64,000 nucleotides of DNA from Chamaecyparis obtusa (Eukaryota; Streptophyta; Pinopsida; Cupressales; Cupressaceae): contig BSBK01006342.1 of NCBI GenBank assembly GCA_027943335.1, positions 1,262,501-1,326,500 on the forward strand, in the 5' to 3' direction. Positions 36,112 to 47,770 of this stretch are shown in pieces. Both the position numbers and the translations under genes were made by a program. How positions within the stretch are numbered: the stretch's first letter is position 1; each line of letters begins with the position of its first letter. The notes beneath the pieces were generated by a model. That model had not been told where the DNA came from. It worked only from the letters and a program-made list of their open reading frames with translations, and ran no database searches.

Positions 36112-36913
36112 GTCGCATGATCACATGTCAGAGTTTTTTGACATGTGACCATGCGACTAGTTCCTTCCTTGCGCGTGGGGCCCTATGGTGGTTTTTGTTT
36201 AGTGGTCCCGTTGGCGGTGATGTGGCAGCTTATAGTTGGCTGTCGCATGATTGCATGTCATAGTTTTTTGACATGAGAGCATGCAACCGATTGACATGTG
36301 TCCCTAGGGTCTGATGGAAGGTGGTAATGTGGCATCCGCAGTGGTGGGCCAAGGTTTTCAAAGTTCTTAAAATGATTGGTTGTCGCATGATCACATGTCA
36401 GAGTTTTCTGACATGCGACCATGCGACAAGGCTCCTTCCTTGCACGTGGGGCCCATCGGCAGAGTGGCAGTGGTCCCGCTATGTTTTGGTTGGTCCACGT
36501 GGTCTAATGTGGCAGTTTCTCGATGCTGGAATGTAAGGTTTGTGATTGGTCAGCAGGGGGTGAGGTGGCAGTCTTATTGCTTTGTCGCATCATCGCAAGG
36601 GCCATCTTTCGGCCATGCGATCATGCGACAAGGGTGTCACAGTGACTAGTAGTGGCAGCAGTTATGTTGGCAGTTATGGTTTACAGGTTGTCACATGTTT
36701 GCATAGCCTGTCTCTGGGCTATGCGATCATGTGACTAACCGCCAGACATCACAGTTGTAGAGTTCTAGGGTGGGCCCACGATGCTAGTCTCACCGATGTG
36801 CTAGTTTTTTATTGGTTGCCTGACTGCTGACTGGACCGAGGACCTTTGAAAGGGGTTTGTGATTGTAGTCGCATGATCGCAAGGGTTAGTTTTGTGCCTT
36901 GTGATCATGCAAC
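36112..36913. repeat. Array of six hairpins in the right LTR of D
   Basis: Equivalent to 30302-31128, at about 36112-36157, 36242-36287, 36382-36427, 36583-36629, 36690-36734 and 36868-36913. The first is nearly perfect: gtcgcatgatcacatgtca pairs with tgacatgtgaccatgcgac with one mismatch. Confidence 0.85.
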
Positions 36914-37892
36914 CAAGTATAAGATAAAACTAGATTCCTGTGGCGGTGAAGTTCATGACCACGCGGTGGCGCGACTCAAGATAATGGTCAAGTTGCTGAG
37001 GTTGTGAAGGATTCAAATATCAAAATGATTTTCCAACCATAAGGAACAGGTATTGAATGCGTCGGTGGCTAGATTTGGTAGAATCAATCCCGAGTACTAG
37101 TGCGGTGTGGTCTGAAATGCTTGATAGTTAATTTCAGAGACTTTGTACCATATGGTGATGGACAGATTTTATTGCTCGAGGCTTTTTGCAAGCTAGTACT
37201 GGTTTTCCCTCTAGTGGCTTTTTGAAATTTTGCTGTGGTTAGCCATTGTAACCCTAGCCCTAGTCACCCTAAGCTTATTGCATTCTCTTCAAGATTCCCA
37301 AGGTGACTAGTGGTATATATTGAAAGTTTTCTGATAGTGTAGGGGTTCCAGCTTAGAGTTCCTTTCTGGTTCCATAAAAGGTCTCGTCTCATAGATTTCT
37401 CCTTCTCTCTGCATATAGGTTGTTCTTCTTCCATTGCTGGTTCAGAGAATACAGTGCATATTGTAACAGATTTGTCTTATGTGTGAGGATTTAATATACT
37501 CTTACTGTTGTCAAGCTATCTCCATTTGAATTCTGAACTCATTAGTCATGCATCAAGGATGTCTGGTTTTTCTACCTTGCATTGCCTAAGAGCTTGTGGG
37601 TGGAGTTGTCTTCACAGAGATAACTGGTTCAGGCTTAGTATTCATGTATGTATGAGCTGAAATATCAAGGATAGGTCATGCTTGTCTTCTAGTGGATGCT
37701 GGTTAATATATTGTCTAATCATAGGTCTCTTCTAAGGGGAGGGTCAAAATCCTTTGATGGGTAATAACATATTTGAATGCACAGGTGGGAACTAAGTTGA
37801 GGTTTGGTCATGGTGTGTGATTGATGTTAGGCATCAACACATTGAGTATATTGTTTTCTTATTTCATAGCTATCCCTTGCAATATTGTATTT

Positions 37893-37963
37893 GACTCTGT
37901 GGCCCAATGGACAAGGCACTGGTCTATGAGAGACTTAGGGCATCTCAGGGGTCCTTTCAATCC
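37893..37963 (+). other. tRNA-Arg-like segment in the right LTR of D
   Basis: Second copy of the block at 32107. It reads gactctgtggcccaatggac with aaggcactggtc, slightly closer to a real tRNA than the left copy. It has the same intact A box and weak B box. Confidence 0.5.
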
Positions 37964-38341
37964 ATTTAAAATCATTTCCATTCAGTTCCACCTTTTCCCT
38001 TTCTTGTTGTTAGTGTAGGTCTCTGGTTTTCATACTCACTCCATGCAAGTTGGGCTATTGCATGAGATATTGGTTTCATTTGAGGTACAAGATACCTATA
38101 AGGATTTGAAAATCATTCCACAGTTAGTTACCTGCAGGCCTGTAGTGTGACACAAATTGTATGAGTGTGCAGATGAGGTACACCCGCCTGAGTGATGTGG
38201 AGCTCAAAGTATAGAAGGATCTCTCTTTGATCCTTGTCAGTTGGCCCTTTTTCCTGTCAGATTTGGAGTGTTGAGTGAATGTGACACTAACCCTGTCAAT
38301 CCTAATGCCAGGCTAACCTTTGGGGAAAATGAACACCAACA

Positions 38342-39410
38342 GATGACATCTTTAATATGATTTTGTTTTGGGAACTCGACCCCAATACCCCCAAGATAGT
38401 CGATTATCCATGGAAAATTCACACAAAACTTCAACAGATAAAAAAAATTTCAATTGACCCGCCTGTAACCCAAAAGTCTAAACCAAAATATTATTTCAAA
38501 ATCCAACAATTCTTTTGTTAATGAGAAAATCTAGTTATCACTAAGGTGGGAAAAAATGCAATGGCCACATAGGCATCAACACATGTAAACATCAACATAC
38601 TGGTCTTCTCATTGTAGCTTCTTGCAACTATTGGGCTTGGCGTAGGACCCAATACAACAATAATAAGTTTTTGAAATAATTTAAAACAAATGGTGGAGAT
38701 TATTTCAATAATGTTTTGGACATAATTGAAATGTTAGTTATCAAAAGTAGGTCATGCATGTCAAATAGAAAATGACTTTGGTATATTAATAAATCAAAAC
38801 TTAAATTTAATTCTCAATTATATTATTCAAAAAATATTATTAAAAATACTTTTATTGTAATTAATCTTGATTCTAATTATTTCTTAAGTAACCAAATTAA
38901 ATAAAACATAAGTAGTAATATAAAACATGAAACAAAATCCTTACTGAAAACATATATTAACATTATTTCCCATCATTTAATATTAATATATCATGAAAAT
39001 GATGAGAAATAACATAAAACAAAATCCTTACCAAAAACAAAACAATTTTTTTTTTCTAACAATATAAGTAATACTCTATAAAAATTATGATGCATGTTTG
39101 ATAGTTGATTGGAATTGAAGAGGAGATCTAAAGAGATAGATAAGTGAATGAACTTAAAAATGTTAGAAACAAAAATAAAATAAAACAAAATTATAACTAC
39201 TTAAGAAATATTATTTTAAAATTAATGCCGAAATAGATTAAGAAAATTGTTAAAAACATTTGTACACCTTCTTCATTGAACTATATGAAAAATGTTTGTA
39301 ATAATAAATAATAATTATATTTAAAAAATTATAAAGATTATATGAAAGTATCAAGATTATTACTAATGTACTAGAATATATCCATTTCAATTTTACAAAT
39401 ACATACATAC
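38342..39410. other. Right flank of D and start of the duplicated terpene synthase block
   Basis: 38342-38456 continues the tandem duplication seen at 29608-29722. From about 39030 onward the sequence is the paralogue of 55650 onward and corresponds to the intron between terpene synthase exons 5 and 6. Exon 6 itself is missing here. 38457-39030 is AT-rich without a recognisable feature. Confidence 0.65.
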
Positions 39411-39711
39411 CGGTCCTGAGATTCTTCATCTCCATCTTGTATGTAAATTGCAATATATTAAAATCCAGCTTGGCCAGCTCTAAACTTTTCTCGCCCTTCA
39501 ACCTGAAGACAAGAAGAAAATCTTTCTCGTCAGCATAATAAGACTCAGACATTTTCAATATTTGACACTTGAAGAAACAACCTTTCTAACTAATGTTTGA
39601 CACATTTGCCTCCGATCATCTAGCTCATAAATTTCTATGAAGTTTCATTCCTCCCATTTGGTACAAGTCTGTGAAAACTCATATATAAGGGCCTACTCCA
39701 CCTACAATATT
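39411..39711 (-). pseudogene. Terpene synthase copy 1, exon 5
   Basis: Minus strand, acceptor TTGTAG just above 39711 and donor GGTATG at 39410. Past early stops it reads TKWEE, a stop, then NFIEIYELDDQR. After a frame change it reads SLELAKLDFNILQFTYKMEM, the hallmark ELAKLDFN segment that precedes the RWW motif of class I terpene synthases. At least one stop (TGA after WEE) and a frameshift make it dead. The exon is paralogous to 56033-56323. Confidence 0.88.
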
Positions 39712-39803
39712 GAGATGAAAATTAATTTAGGATCTCTAATCTCTGGCTTAATTGCTTCCTATTATTTTAATAAGGAATGAAAGATAAAATCTTAAGTAGT
39801 TAC

Positions 39804-39955
39804 CTCTTTTAAAAAACTTGTGTTATATGTAGTATCTTCAAATTTTTCTAATATTTTTTGAAGGCGTGTAGAGGTAAATATTTTTAGGGAATGCCACACT
39901 TGAAGCTTTCAAAGGGTTGAACGTGCCTCTCATCCCACATTCTTTGCAACATAAT
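39804..39955 (-). pseudogene. Terpene synthase copy 1, exon 4
   Basis: Acceptor TTGCAG above 39955 and donor GAGGTAAC at 39803. It encodes FNPLKASSVAFP, then, after a small deletion and frame change, KIFTSTRLQKILEKFEDT and SFLKE. This matches the terpene synthase segment around RASxxAFPGExxxEEAxxFT. Paralogue: 56426-56577. Confidence 0.8.
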
Positions 39956-40104
39956 CTGCAATAGTGGTGTTTATCTATCTAACTGAATCCATTGTTTGCA
40001 GCATACATTCAAGTAACTTGTAAATGTAAAGTGCATGAAAACAAACAATAAAACATTCATGAAATGTAACACACAATAAAAGTATTTTGTTTACTCAAAA
40101 CCCC

Positions 40105-41161
40105 TTGTTACAAAGTAAAAAATGTGATGGGGATGACACCCACAAATTCTTCACTATTGTGGTGAATAAAGTATGTCGGTTAAGGCTACAATTGTGACCA
40201 GTTCTAATGATCTTACCCTATTAGGAGTAACATAAGATTGATTATATATACCTTATGAATAGATTTTAGCAACACCAAATAAGTGTGCACTCGGTTAAGA
40301 GATTAACAATAGACTGTTAAGTCTACTCTATTAAGAGATTTTCAATCCTACTATATTGATTAGAAGATAACAAAAAATATCTGTAAATGACAACTTCAAC
40401 ATGTCTGAATCACCTCTTATGAAATACCTAATAGATTTCACCTATCTATCTGAATATCCTACTATCTCTGATACCTGCTCTATCATGTAAACCCTTGTCT
40501 GAATTCTGATGTCATGTAGGCAGCTACTTCGTCATGATCTCCTATTATGTTGTTATGTTAAAATGACACCAATTACAATTATATAGCAAATTGATTCAAC
40601 CTAATTAGGTTTACAAAATCTTAGAAAACCTAAGATCTATGGTGTACAAAAATAACCTATATCTAAATCTATTAAATAAGAATCATCACAAAATTTAATG
40701 ATTACATCCATAATAAATGTGCCTCGATCTTGGAAAAATGTTTATAGATCCATGTAAACCATTTACATAGATAAATGTTCCATTTTTTATTAGTATGTTA
40801 TTTCTTGAACAACTCGGTAAACACTACATTCTCTATTCAGTGAATAACTTGATGTTGACTATGTAGAATTATCGATGTTCACTGACTCGGTACTCGGTAA
40901 ACATACTCTATTAAACCAGTATCCATTTAACTTTCAGTTCTTCCTTTTGACTACTCGGTATGAAGGCTTTGTAAGTTCAACTGAATAGCTTGTATAGCTT
41001 CTTATTCCATCTTTTACCAACTGATCAACATAGATTACTGACTAATCTTAGTTGAAACTAATGACAACATCTAATGAACAAATAGAGATAACATCAAAAT
41101 TGTCACAAATTTTTTTTGGACTAGGACAATAACTAAACATAACCACAACACTAGATGACAC
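40105..41161. repeat. Old LTR-like sequence in the terpene synthase intron, copy 1
   Basis: Begins tgttacaaagtaaaaaatgt and has Copia-LTR features related to family A-C (ctcggttaagagatt, actcggtaaacact). No second LTR or internal region is adjacent, so it looks like a degenerate solo LTR. The same sequence flanks element G at 56728-57847. I found no target duplication. Confidence 0.6.
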
Positions 41162-42338
41162 TGTTAGAAAGTAAATTCCACCAATATAACTGGGGGGGGG
41201 GGGGAGGGTGAATCAATTATCTGATAATTATAACTTTTATCAACTTCAATAGATTTTATCCATGTAAGCAATATAACTACCAACCATAGAAAGATATTCA
41301 TACACAATAACACAATGACACAAGATCAGTTGACTAAGGAACCTCTTGATCAAAGAGTAAACCCCAGTGGGAATGGTGCCCACAAAAGATGCACTAATAT
41401 GAATATTCCTTGTGAAAGGATGGACTCTATTAGGAGTCCTAAGAAATACATTCAGTACATATGAATCCCTGTTAGGAGATTTTGAATCCCTGCTAAAAGA
41501 TTCTAACTCTCTTAGGAGTTATGGAAGACAAAAGGACCCACTACCCAAATAGCTTCAATGGAAAGATCACTGAACACACTATCCAACTGATCTCTATATT
41601 ATTCAATAGAATAATATCAAATCATTACTGATCTCAACAATATGTTACCTCTTCTCTGACTATTCCAAACCGCACTCACTGCTACACCAGATCTCAATTT
41701 CAGATCTTTGTACCTCACATGTCTTCCTTCATAAATTTTCTTTCAAAATCTTTCACTTTATCAATTCAATTCTTCTCTATCACTTACAACAAGGAAAAAC
41801 ATTCCTTCCTTTATACCACACTCAAGTAATTACAAATGAGTCAGCATCCAATTACAAAATAAAAGTTTCCACACGTTACAACAAAAATTACACAAAATTG
41901 TCGGCTTCCAATTAGAATAATTCTTCACTCATGCAACCTCAAAGTTTGCATTGTCATCCATGTCACTATCAATAAGTCTTCAACTACTCTTTAACTATGC
42001 AAAACTAGATTCCATCCCGATTAGGAGATATCATCCGATTTCCACAAACTGATACTTAGGAACACTGCCTGAATACTATAACTTCCATGAATAAATTAAT
42101 TATTGTCTGTTCTCTTAACCATGAACATATAACATAGAAAAGAGTAAATTCTCAACATCACATAGCTTTATCTACAATATACTATCTGTGCTAATCAAAA
42201 CACTATCTGCTCCTCTACTGATCTCCAGTAGATCATTGTGTTGACATCAATGACAATCATAGTCATGAATGCAACAAAAACTGCTACAAAATGGCTACCA
42301 ATACTCCCATAGGATATATTTAGCATTCATTCCTAACA
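41162..42338 (-). repeat. 3' LTR of element E
   Basis: 1,177 bp, tgttagaaagtaaa to attcctaaca. It contains a 13-base poly-G followed by agggtgaatca near its left end, and several ttaggag modules at 41420-41525. Confidence 0.92.
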
Positions 42339-42725
42339 ATATCCCCCATTAGCATTGATGGCAACATAGATGAAAAGCATCCAATGGTCCATGAATCAAA
42401 TACTGCAATTTTGCTGCTCTTAAAAAATATTTTCAAATCCTCTTCATTAATCAAATCTTGCTTCATTTTCCTATTCACTTCTCTCGAACAGATGGTACAA
42501 ATGGTTTTTCATGTACACTTCTCCCCCATTGACATCAATGATAGAAATTTCATCATTATGTCAACAACAACTCTAATGTCAAAAGACACTGTTCAGAAAA
42601 TACATTCACTAGAATCCTCATGACTCAGCTCAGATACACATAATCCCCCATAGTGGAAGTAACAACATCCAATCCAAAAGAAAGATAAGGCTCATATACC
42701 ACTAGATGGATGCAATCAATCTGCA

Positions 42726-45700
42726 TCACTTCTCAAAAGTAGGCTGGGGCATAACCCCAAGCATACCTCTTGGATACTCAAATGTATCCTTAGGCAAAGG
42801 CTTTGTAAATATGTCTACTATATGCTCCTTTGTGCTTATGTACTCAAGTCTGACTTCCTTCTTAGCAACTTTCTCTCTTATTACATGATACTTAATCTCT
42901 ATATGCTTTGTCTTATAATGTAATATAGGGTTCTTAGACATAATAACTATGCTGGTGTTATCACAATATATAACAATAGGTTCAAAAAAATCTATTCCAA
43001 TATCCTTCAGCATCTGCTTCATCCAAATTATCTGGTTCCAATTGTTTGTTGCTGCTACGTATTCTACTTCTGTTGTGCTTTGTGAAATACAATTTTGCTT
43101 CTTTCTTAGCCAAGAAACCAATCATCCTCCAAGGAAAAATGCTCCACCACTGGTGCTCTTTTTATCATCAACACCACCTCCCCAATTAGCATCTGTAAAT
43201 GCACATAGTGTAAAATCATCAAAATTTTCATACCACAATCCATAGTCCATTGTGCCTCTTAAATATCTCAGTATCCTCTTTACTGCTGCATAATGTGATT
43301 CTCTAGGTTCAACTTGAAATCTTGCTACAATTCCAACTGAATATGCTATATCAGGTCTTGTATGTGTCAAGTACTGCAATCCTCTAATCATAGATCTATA
43401 CTTCTTCTGCTCAACTGTAGGAGTCTCATCTGTGCTAGATAATTAACAAACCATTTTCAATTTATTTTGTGTATAGGTTGTTATTGGCTGTTCCTTTTGT
43501 AAATCCCAATTTTAACAAATACGTATCCAATCTTGCATACCAAGTTCTAGGTGTTTGCTTTAGTCCATATAAGGCTTTCTTCAATTTACATACCATGTCT
43601 CCTTCTTGAGTCAAAGGAAAACCTTCAAGATGCTCAATATAGACTTCTTCTTCCAATTCTCCATTCAGAAATGTTGACTTCACATCCATCTGATATACTT
43701 TGAATTTCTTAAAAGCTGTGTAGGCCAAAAACATTCTTACTACTTCAATTCTTGCTACTAGTGCAAAAGTTTCTTCATAGTCAATTCCTACTTGCTGTGA
43801 GTATCCCTTACATACCAATCTTGCTTTGTTTCTTAATACTTCTCCTTGTTCATTCATCTTGTTTCTGAATACCCATTTAGTTCCAATAACATTCTTATCT
43901 TTAGGTCTAGGGACCAATGTCCATGTCTTGTTCTTTTCAATCTGATCTAGTTCTTCTTTCATAGCTTTAATCCAATGTTCATCCTCACAAACTAGTAGAT
44001 TTAGGTTCAATTTGAGAAATCAAACATAATTTTTCTTGTACCTTATTTTGAGTTAGAACTCCTCTATCTATGCTTCCAATAATTCGCTCAACATGATGAT
44101 TCCTTGATAAGTTCCTGTTAGGTGTCATTGTCTTAGATCTCACTTCAGGTTTCAGTTCTTCCATGATTTCACTGTGGCTTTCATTCAACAAGTCACTGTC
44201 AGTCTCATAGAATAATTCAGTAGTTTTAGTGTTAGGTTTAGGATGAGTTCTTTCATCAGATTCATAATCAAGCATTCTTTCCTGAATTTTTAACTTTTCA
44301 TCAACTTTAACATTTGCACTCTCAAAAATAGTCTTTGTTCTCTTGTTATAACATCTATAAGCTTTTCTCTTCAAAGAATATCCAAGAAATATACCTTCAT
44401 CACTTCTAGGATCAAACTTTCCAATATCATCATCTCTCTTTATATAACATTTTCTTCCAAAAATTCTTAAATACTTAACTGAGGGTGCATGTCCAAACTA
44501 TAATTCATAGGGTGTCTTATCTATGTCTACTCTATTTTGTACTATGTTCATTGTATACACTATTGTGTTCACTACTTCTCTCTAGAATATCTTCGCCAAA
44601 TCATTCTAAAATAACATAGCTCTTGCTACTTTAGTCACTAATCTATTTCTTCTTTCTACAATACCATTTTGTTTAGGTGTTCTAGGGGCTGAAAGCTATC
44701 TCTTAATACCATTCACTTCACAAAAGGTGTTAAACTCTCTAGAAGTAAATTCTGCACCTCTATCAAATCTCAAATATTTGATTTTCATTCTGGATTCATT
44801 CTCAACTTTATTCTTAATGATCTTAAACTTATCAAATGCTTCAGACTTTTCTTTAAGAAATGAAATCCACATCATTCTTGTAAAATCATCAACAAGAATC
44901 ATAAAATACCTTTCTCCATAGAATCCTCTAGTCCTTGTAGGACTGCTCAAATCTATATGAACAATCTCCAACTTCTCTACAGATGTAAACTTCTTACTAG
45001 GAAATAAACTTTTCTTCTGTTTCACCATCACACATTCCTGGCAAATCATGTTAGTAGGCTTCATAATTTTAGGCAAATCTCTTACTACAAGTGTAGTACT
45101 TATTTTCACAATGTTATCAAAATTTATATGACAAAATCTTTTGTGCCATAACCAACTATCATCAATATTAGTAATCAAACATGTCATCTCAGTAGGATTC
45201 AACTCAAATACATTATCTCTAGTTCTAGATCCAGTTCCAATCAAATTTTCATCTTTATCTTTTATCACACAAGTTTCCTCAGTAAACCAAACTTGATATC
45301 CCTTGTCAACTAATTGTCCAACACCCAAAAGATTATGTTTCAAACCATCCACAAAGTAAACATCATCAGTATTAGTCTTCCCATCAAGATTAATAGATTC
45401 TACACCTTTAATCAAACAAGGTACATTGTTTCCAACTCTAACAACTCCTCCATCATAATTGTTAAACTTTATGATCTTTTTCATGTCTCTAGTCATATGA
45501 TGTGAACAACCACTATCTATATTCCAATCAGCTTTCTTTTCAACTTGAGAAACTAGGGCTTTTTCTTCCTTAACATCTGTTTCAGGATTTTATTCTTTAA
45601 TTGCTACAAATCCTATGTCATCATTATTCTCAGTATCACTTTCACTTAAAGTTCTCTCTATACTAGCTTCAAGATCGTCATCATTAGCATAATAACATTC

Positions 45701-45840
45701 CTTAGATCTTCTAGGCTTGAAATTGTTTTTGTACTTTTTAACTCTCTTAGGACATTTAGATGCAAAATGACCATATTCTTGACAACTCCAACATTTAAAA
45801 ATTTTCTTACCCTCTGGTTCTCTCTTCACAAGTAGGGCAA
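42726..45840 (-). pseudogene. Copia pol of element E (partial, deleted)
   Basis: From the truncated right end it holds the CCHC knuckle CWSCQEYGHFASKC, protease DSGCSHHM, GAG-pre-integrase (WLWHKRFCHINFDN), integrase (HIDLSSP, VDDFTRMMW, stretch near 44700), reverse transcriptase ([27 protein letters not shown]) and RNase H (FTDANWGG, YCDNTS), ending GVMPQP near 42726. About 260 bases are missing at 43440/43441 relative to element G, removing the YVDD region. Several stops and frame changes are present. Confidence 0.92.
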
Positions 45841-45845
45841 TTACT

Positions 45846-45986
45846 AGTTAATTAATACCTAGGGATACATCATAGCGACGGAGTCTTAGTACTTTGAGTC
45901 CTAAAGCTGTAGCATTCAAATTCAAGTTAAAGTTACTGCTACCACTTTCACTTCCTAATCTGATGCCCACTCTTGTGTCCCAACAT
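45846..45986 (-). pseudogene. Terpene synthase copy 1, exon 3 (cut by element E)
   Basis: The acceptor TATTGCAG precedes 45986. The exon reads CWDTRVGIRLGSESG, then NLNATALGLKVLRLRRYDVS, the conserved terpene synthase block equivalent to DLxxTALxFRxLRxHGYxVS. Joined to exon 2, the codon at the splice completes an Arg (YR-CW), in phase. The exon ends at 45846, where truncated element E begins. No stop lies within it. Confidence 0.88.
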
Positions 45987-46108
45987 CTGCAATATTCACA
46001 TTCACAAAATTATTCCTTTTTAATATCTCCAAACTATGCAAAAAAATGTTAATTAAACTATTGTGATACGGTCATAGCTTAGAAAGAAAAATGTGATGAC
46101 TAGAGACC

Positions 46109-46305
46109 GGTAAGCAAAGTCGAGAATGAGTTTCATTTCAATGTCAAAATATCGGTCTATTCTGAGGCACTGCAATGCATCAACCATCTCTAGCTACTCC
46201 ATCAAATCATGATCGCCATCTCTAGTTCACATTTCTCTTAACAACATTTTGACTTCTTTAACGATTATTTTAGCACCTTCACGGTATTTAGATTCCTGCA
46301 CATGA
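46109..46305 (-). pseudogene. Terpene synthase copy 1, exon 2
   Basis: Acceptor ATGTGCAG above 46305, donor CCG/GTCTCT at 46108. It reads ESKYREGAKIIVKEVKMLL, then TRDGDHDLME, then LEMVDALQCLRIDRYF and DIEMKLILDFAYR, the N-terminal terpene synthase pattern (xxVDxxxxLGIxRxFxxEI). Two stops interrupt it (TGA after REM and TAG after DLME). It lies only about 140 bases downstream of exon 8 of copy 2, so the spacer between the two gene copies has been largely deleted. Confidence 0.9.
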
Positions 46306-46446
46306 ATAAAGTACATGATCATGAGCAGTGAAGATGCTACAAACATTAATAACTGAATTAGAAATAAGAGTTGAGTACTGCATACTAACTTACCCCCTAC
46401 GGTGCTAACAAGATAAAAGACAAAAGGATCTCACCTATACCATATT

Positions 46447-46641
46447 TCTATTGAAGTCAAAGCATATCTTCTCCCAATTAAATAAAGAATTATTTGGATT
46501 CAAATATAGCCAGTTCAATTCTTTTAGTAATTCTTCGATGAGATTGGTGATGTATTCTACTGCCTCTTATTCTTAACATTCAGGATGGTCCGTTATATAA
46601 GAGGAAATGGAAATTACAATCTCTCAATGGCGCTTTTCATC
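46447..46641 (-). pseudogene. Terpene synthase copy 2, exon 8 (C-terminal)
   Basis: Starts after AG at 46642 with DEKRH, then EIVISISSYITDHPEC, EAVEYITNLIEELLKELNW and LYLNPNN. This corresponds to the standard C-terminal run (EIASSxxCYMxDHPxxSEEEAxxHI...KELNW). The Glu of DEK supplies the last ligand of the second metal-binding motif that begins in exon 7. Stops: TGA before EIV, and two TAA after PEC where Ser and Glu are expected. The gene tail after DFNR is lost at the junction with copy 1. Confidence 0.9.
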
Positions 46642-46730
46642 CTTCATCAACATTAGAATTTTGTTAATATAAAAAATGTAAAAAAATGTTTCTATATTTA
46701 GTGTATATATCAAAATAGGATCAATCAAAC

Positions 46731-46982
46731 CTGAAAATCTCATGCATCATCAATTAATCGTATACACATCCATATGAGCTCATAAAATCCTGATTGGTTA
46801 AGAAATGTCTTCTGGATAAATTCATGGCTTAAAATAGGTCATACTAATAGGATAAAATATAATACTATTGGTCTAATGGTTGTACTTGGCTTAGCAGTTT
46901 TCATGTACTCGTTATAGGTAAGAACATATCTACTTGCTTACCATCGTTCTTGCTCGAGGCTAGTCTCAATATAATCTTTACA
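46731..46982 (-). pseudogene. Terpene synthase copy 2, exon 7
   Basis: Acceptor TTGTTTAG above 46982, donor CAG/GTTTGA at 46730. It reads CKDYIETSLEQERW, then NEYMKTAKPSTTIRPI, then GFYELIWMCIRLIDDA, a TGA, and DFQ. This is the exon carrying the start of the NSE/DTE metal site: DDAxD here against (N,D)Dxx(S,T)xxxE, with a stop at the fourth position and Asp where Ser/Thr is usual. Further stops and frame slips lie in its middle. Confidence 0.87.
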
Positions 46983-47770
46983 CTAAACAAAAATAAATAA
47001 AGTTTAGTTAGCATTTTCTTTCACGAATGCATTCCCTGAATTATATATTCTATTTAGTTTAGAAACGAGATCAAAATAATTTTTCTTATATTTTTTCTCT
47101 ATCAAAAGTAATATTAATGTGTCTCTCCTTAGTGTCTTATGAATAGTTTTTATGTAGGCATAATCAATAATAATATGTTACAGCTCACTAAGTATAAATC
47201 TCTTCAACTACTAAAAATAATTTTTTAAAAACAACTTAACATAAATATTTAAGAAATATTACAATTTTTCCCATAGGATGGACGTAATAGAGTATGCCAA
47301 TATAATGCAACATTCTTTGTTTTCTTAGTTGTTGATGTCAATGTTAATCAATCATTTGAATTAAAAAGAGAGCTTGAATTCATTGAACATTACTTTCGTA
47401 CGAGATTTTTTTTTCCCTAAAAATATCCACCATCCATCACTTCATCCATGTTTTATTCATTAGTTTCATAAGGTTTAGTTTATATAAAATGAATGAATTT
47501 TGTAAGAGAGTTTTTTGGTAATGTATTTATTAGGTGCATCTATTGGTAAGTTAAAATTTTCTAATCCTACTATGCTTTGTAAATTTTTATCTTAGACAAA
47601 TGATACCTTTTAGCTATTTTTTTGAAATATATATTAAAAATGGTTTAAAGAAGTATACATACTGCTTTTGTAATAAAAGCCATCATGTCGCATCCTTATA
47701 TTTTTGTGGTTTCAATTGTTAGCTCATGCATCCTTAACTATATTAATAATTAATATAATATTAATTAAAA
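46983..47770. other. Terpene synthase intron 6 remainder, with a duplicated 183-bp block
   Basis: 47549-47731 is a second copy of 55157-55335, the intron sequence immediately downstream of exon 6; similarity stops exactly at the exon/intron border. The remainder is AT-rich without genes. Element F begins at 47771. Confidence 0.75.

Larger units (their letters stand above)
29773..38341 (+). mobile_element. Element D: large non-autonomous LTR retrotransposon with gag-type frame only
   Basis: 8,569 bp, with LTRs at 29773-32554 and 35584-38341 and perfect 5-bp target duplications gatga at 29768-29772 and 38342-38346. Right after the left LTR comes tggtgactctgctgggga (32558-32575), a primer-binding-site type familiar from Tat/Ogre-like Ty3 elements; I do not assign the tRNA. 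The 3,029-bp interior has one long, stop-interrupted frame with a Retrotrans_gag-like domain. I see no protease, integrase, reverse transcriptase or RNase H. This matches the TR-GAG/LARD class, which must borrow enzymes from another element. Confidence 0.93.
35584..38341 (+). repeat. 3' LTR of element D
   Basis: 2,758 bp and colinear with 29773-32554, with many substitutions between the two, so the insertion is old. The segment before it (to 35583) is only weakly purine-rich, so the polypurine tract is unclear. Confidence 0.93.
41162..45840 (-). mobile_element. Copia element E (second family), 5'-truncated
   Basis: The 3' LTR is at 41162-42338, followed by the polypurine tract (plus strand atatcccccattagc) and pol. 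It breaks off at 45840 inside gag, where it joins terpene synthase exon 3; the 5' LTR and most of gag are gone. Its left flank (gacac at 41157-41161) is the same as that of element G, so E and G descend from one insertion duplicated with its surroundings. Confidence 0.92.
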
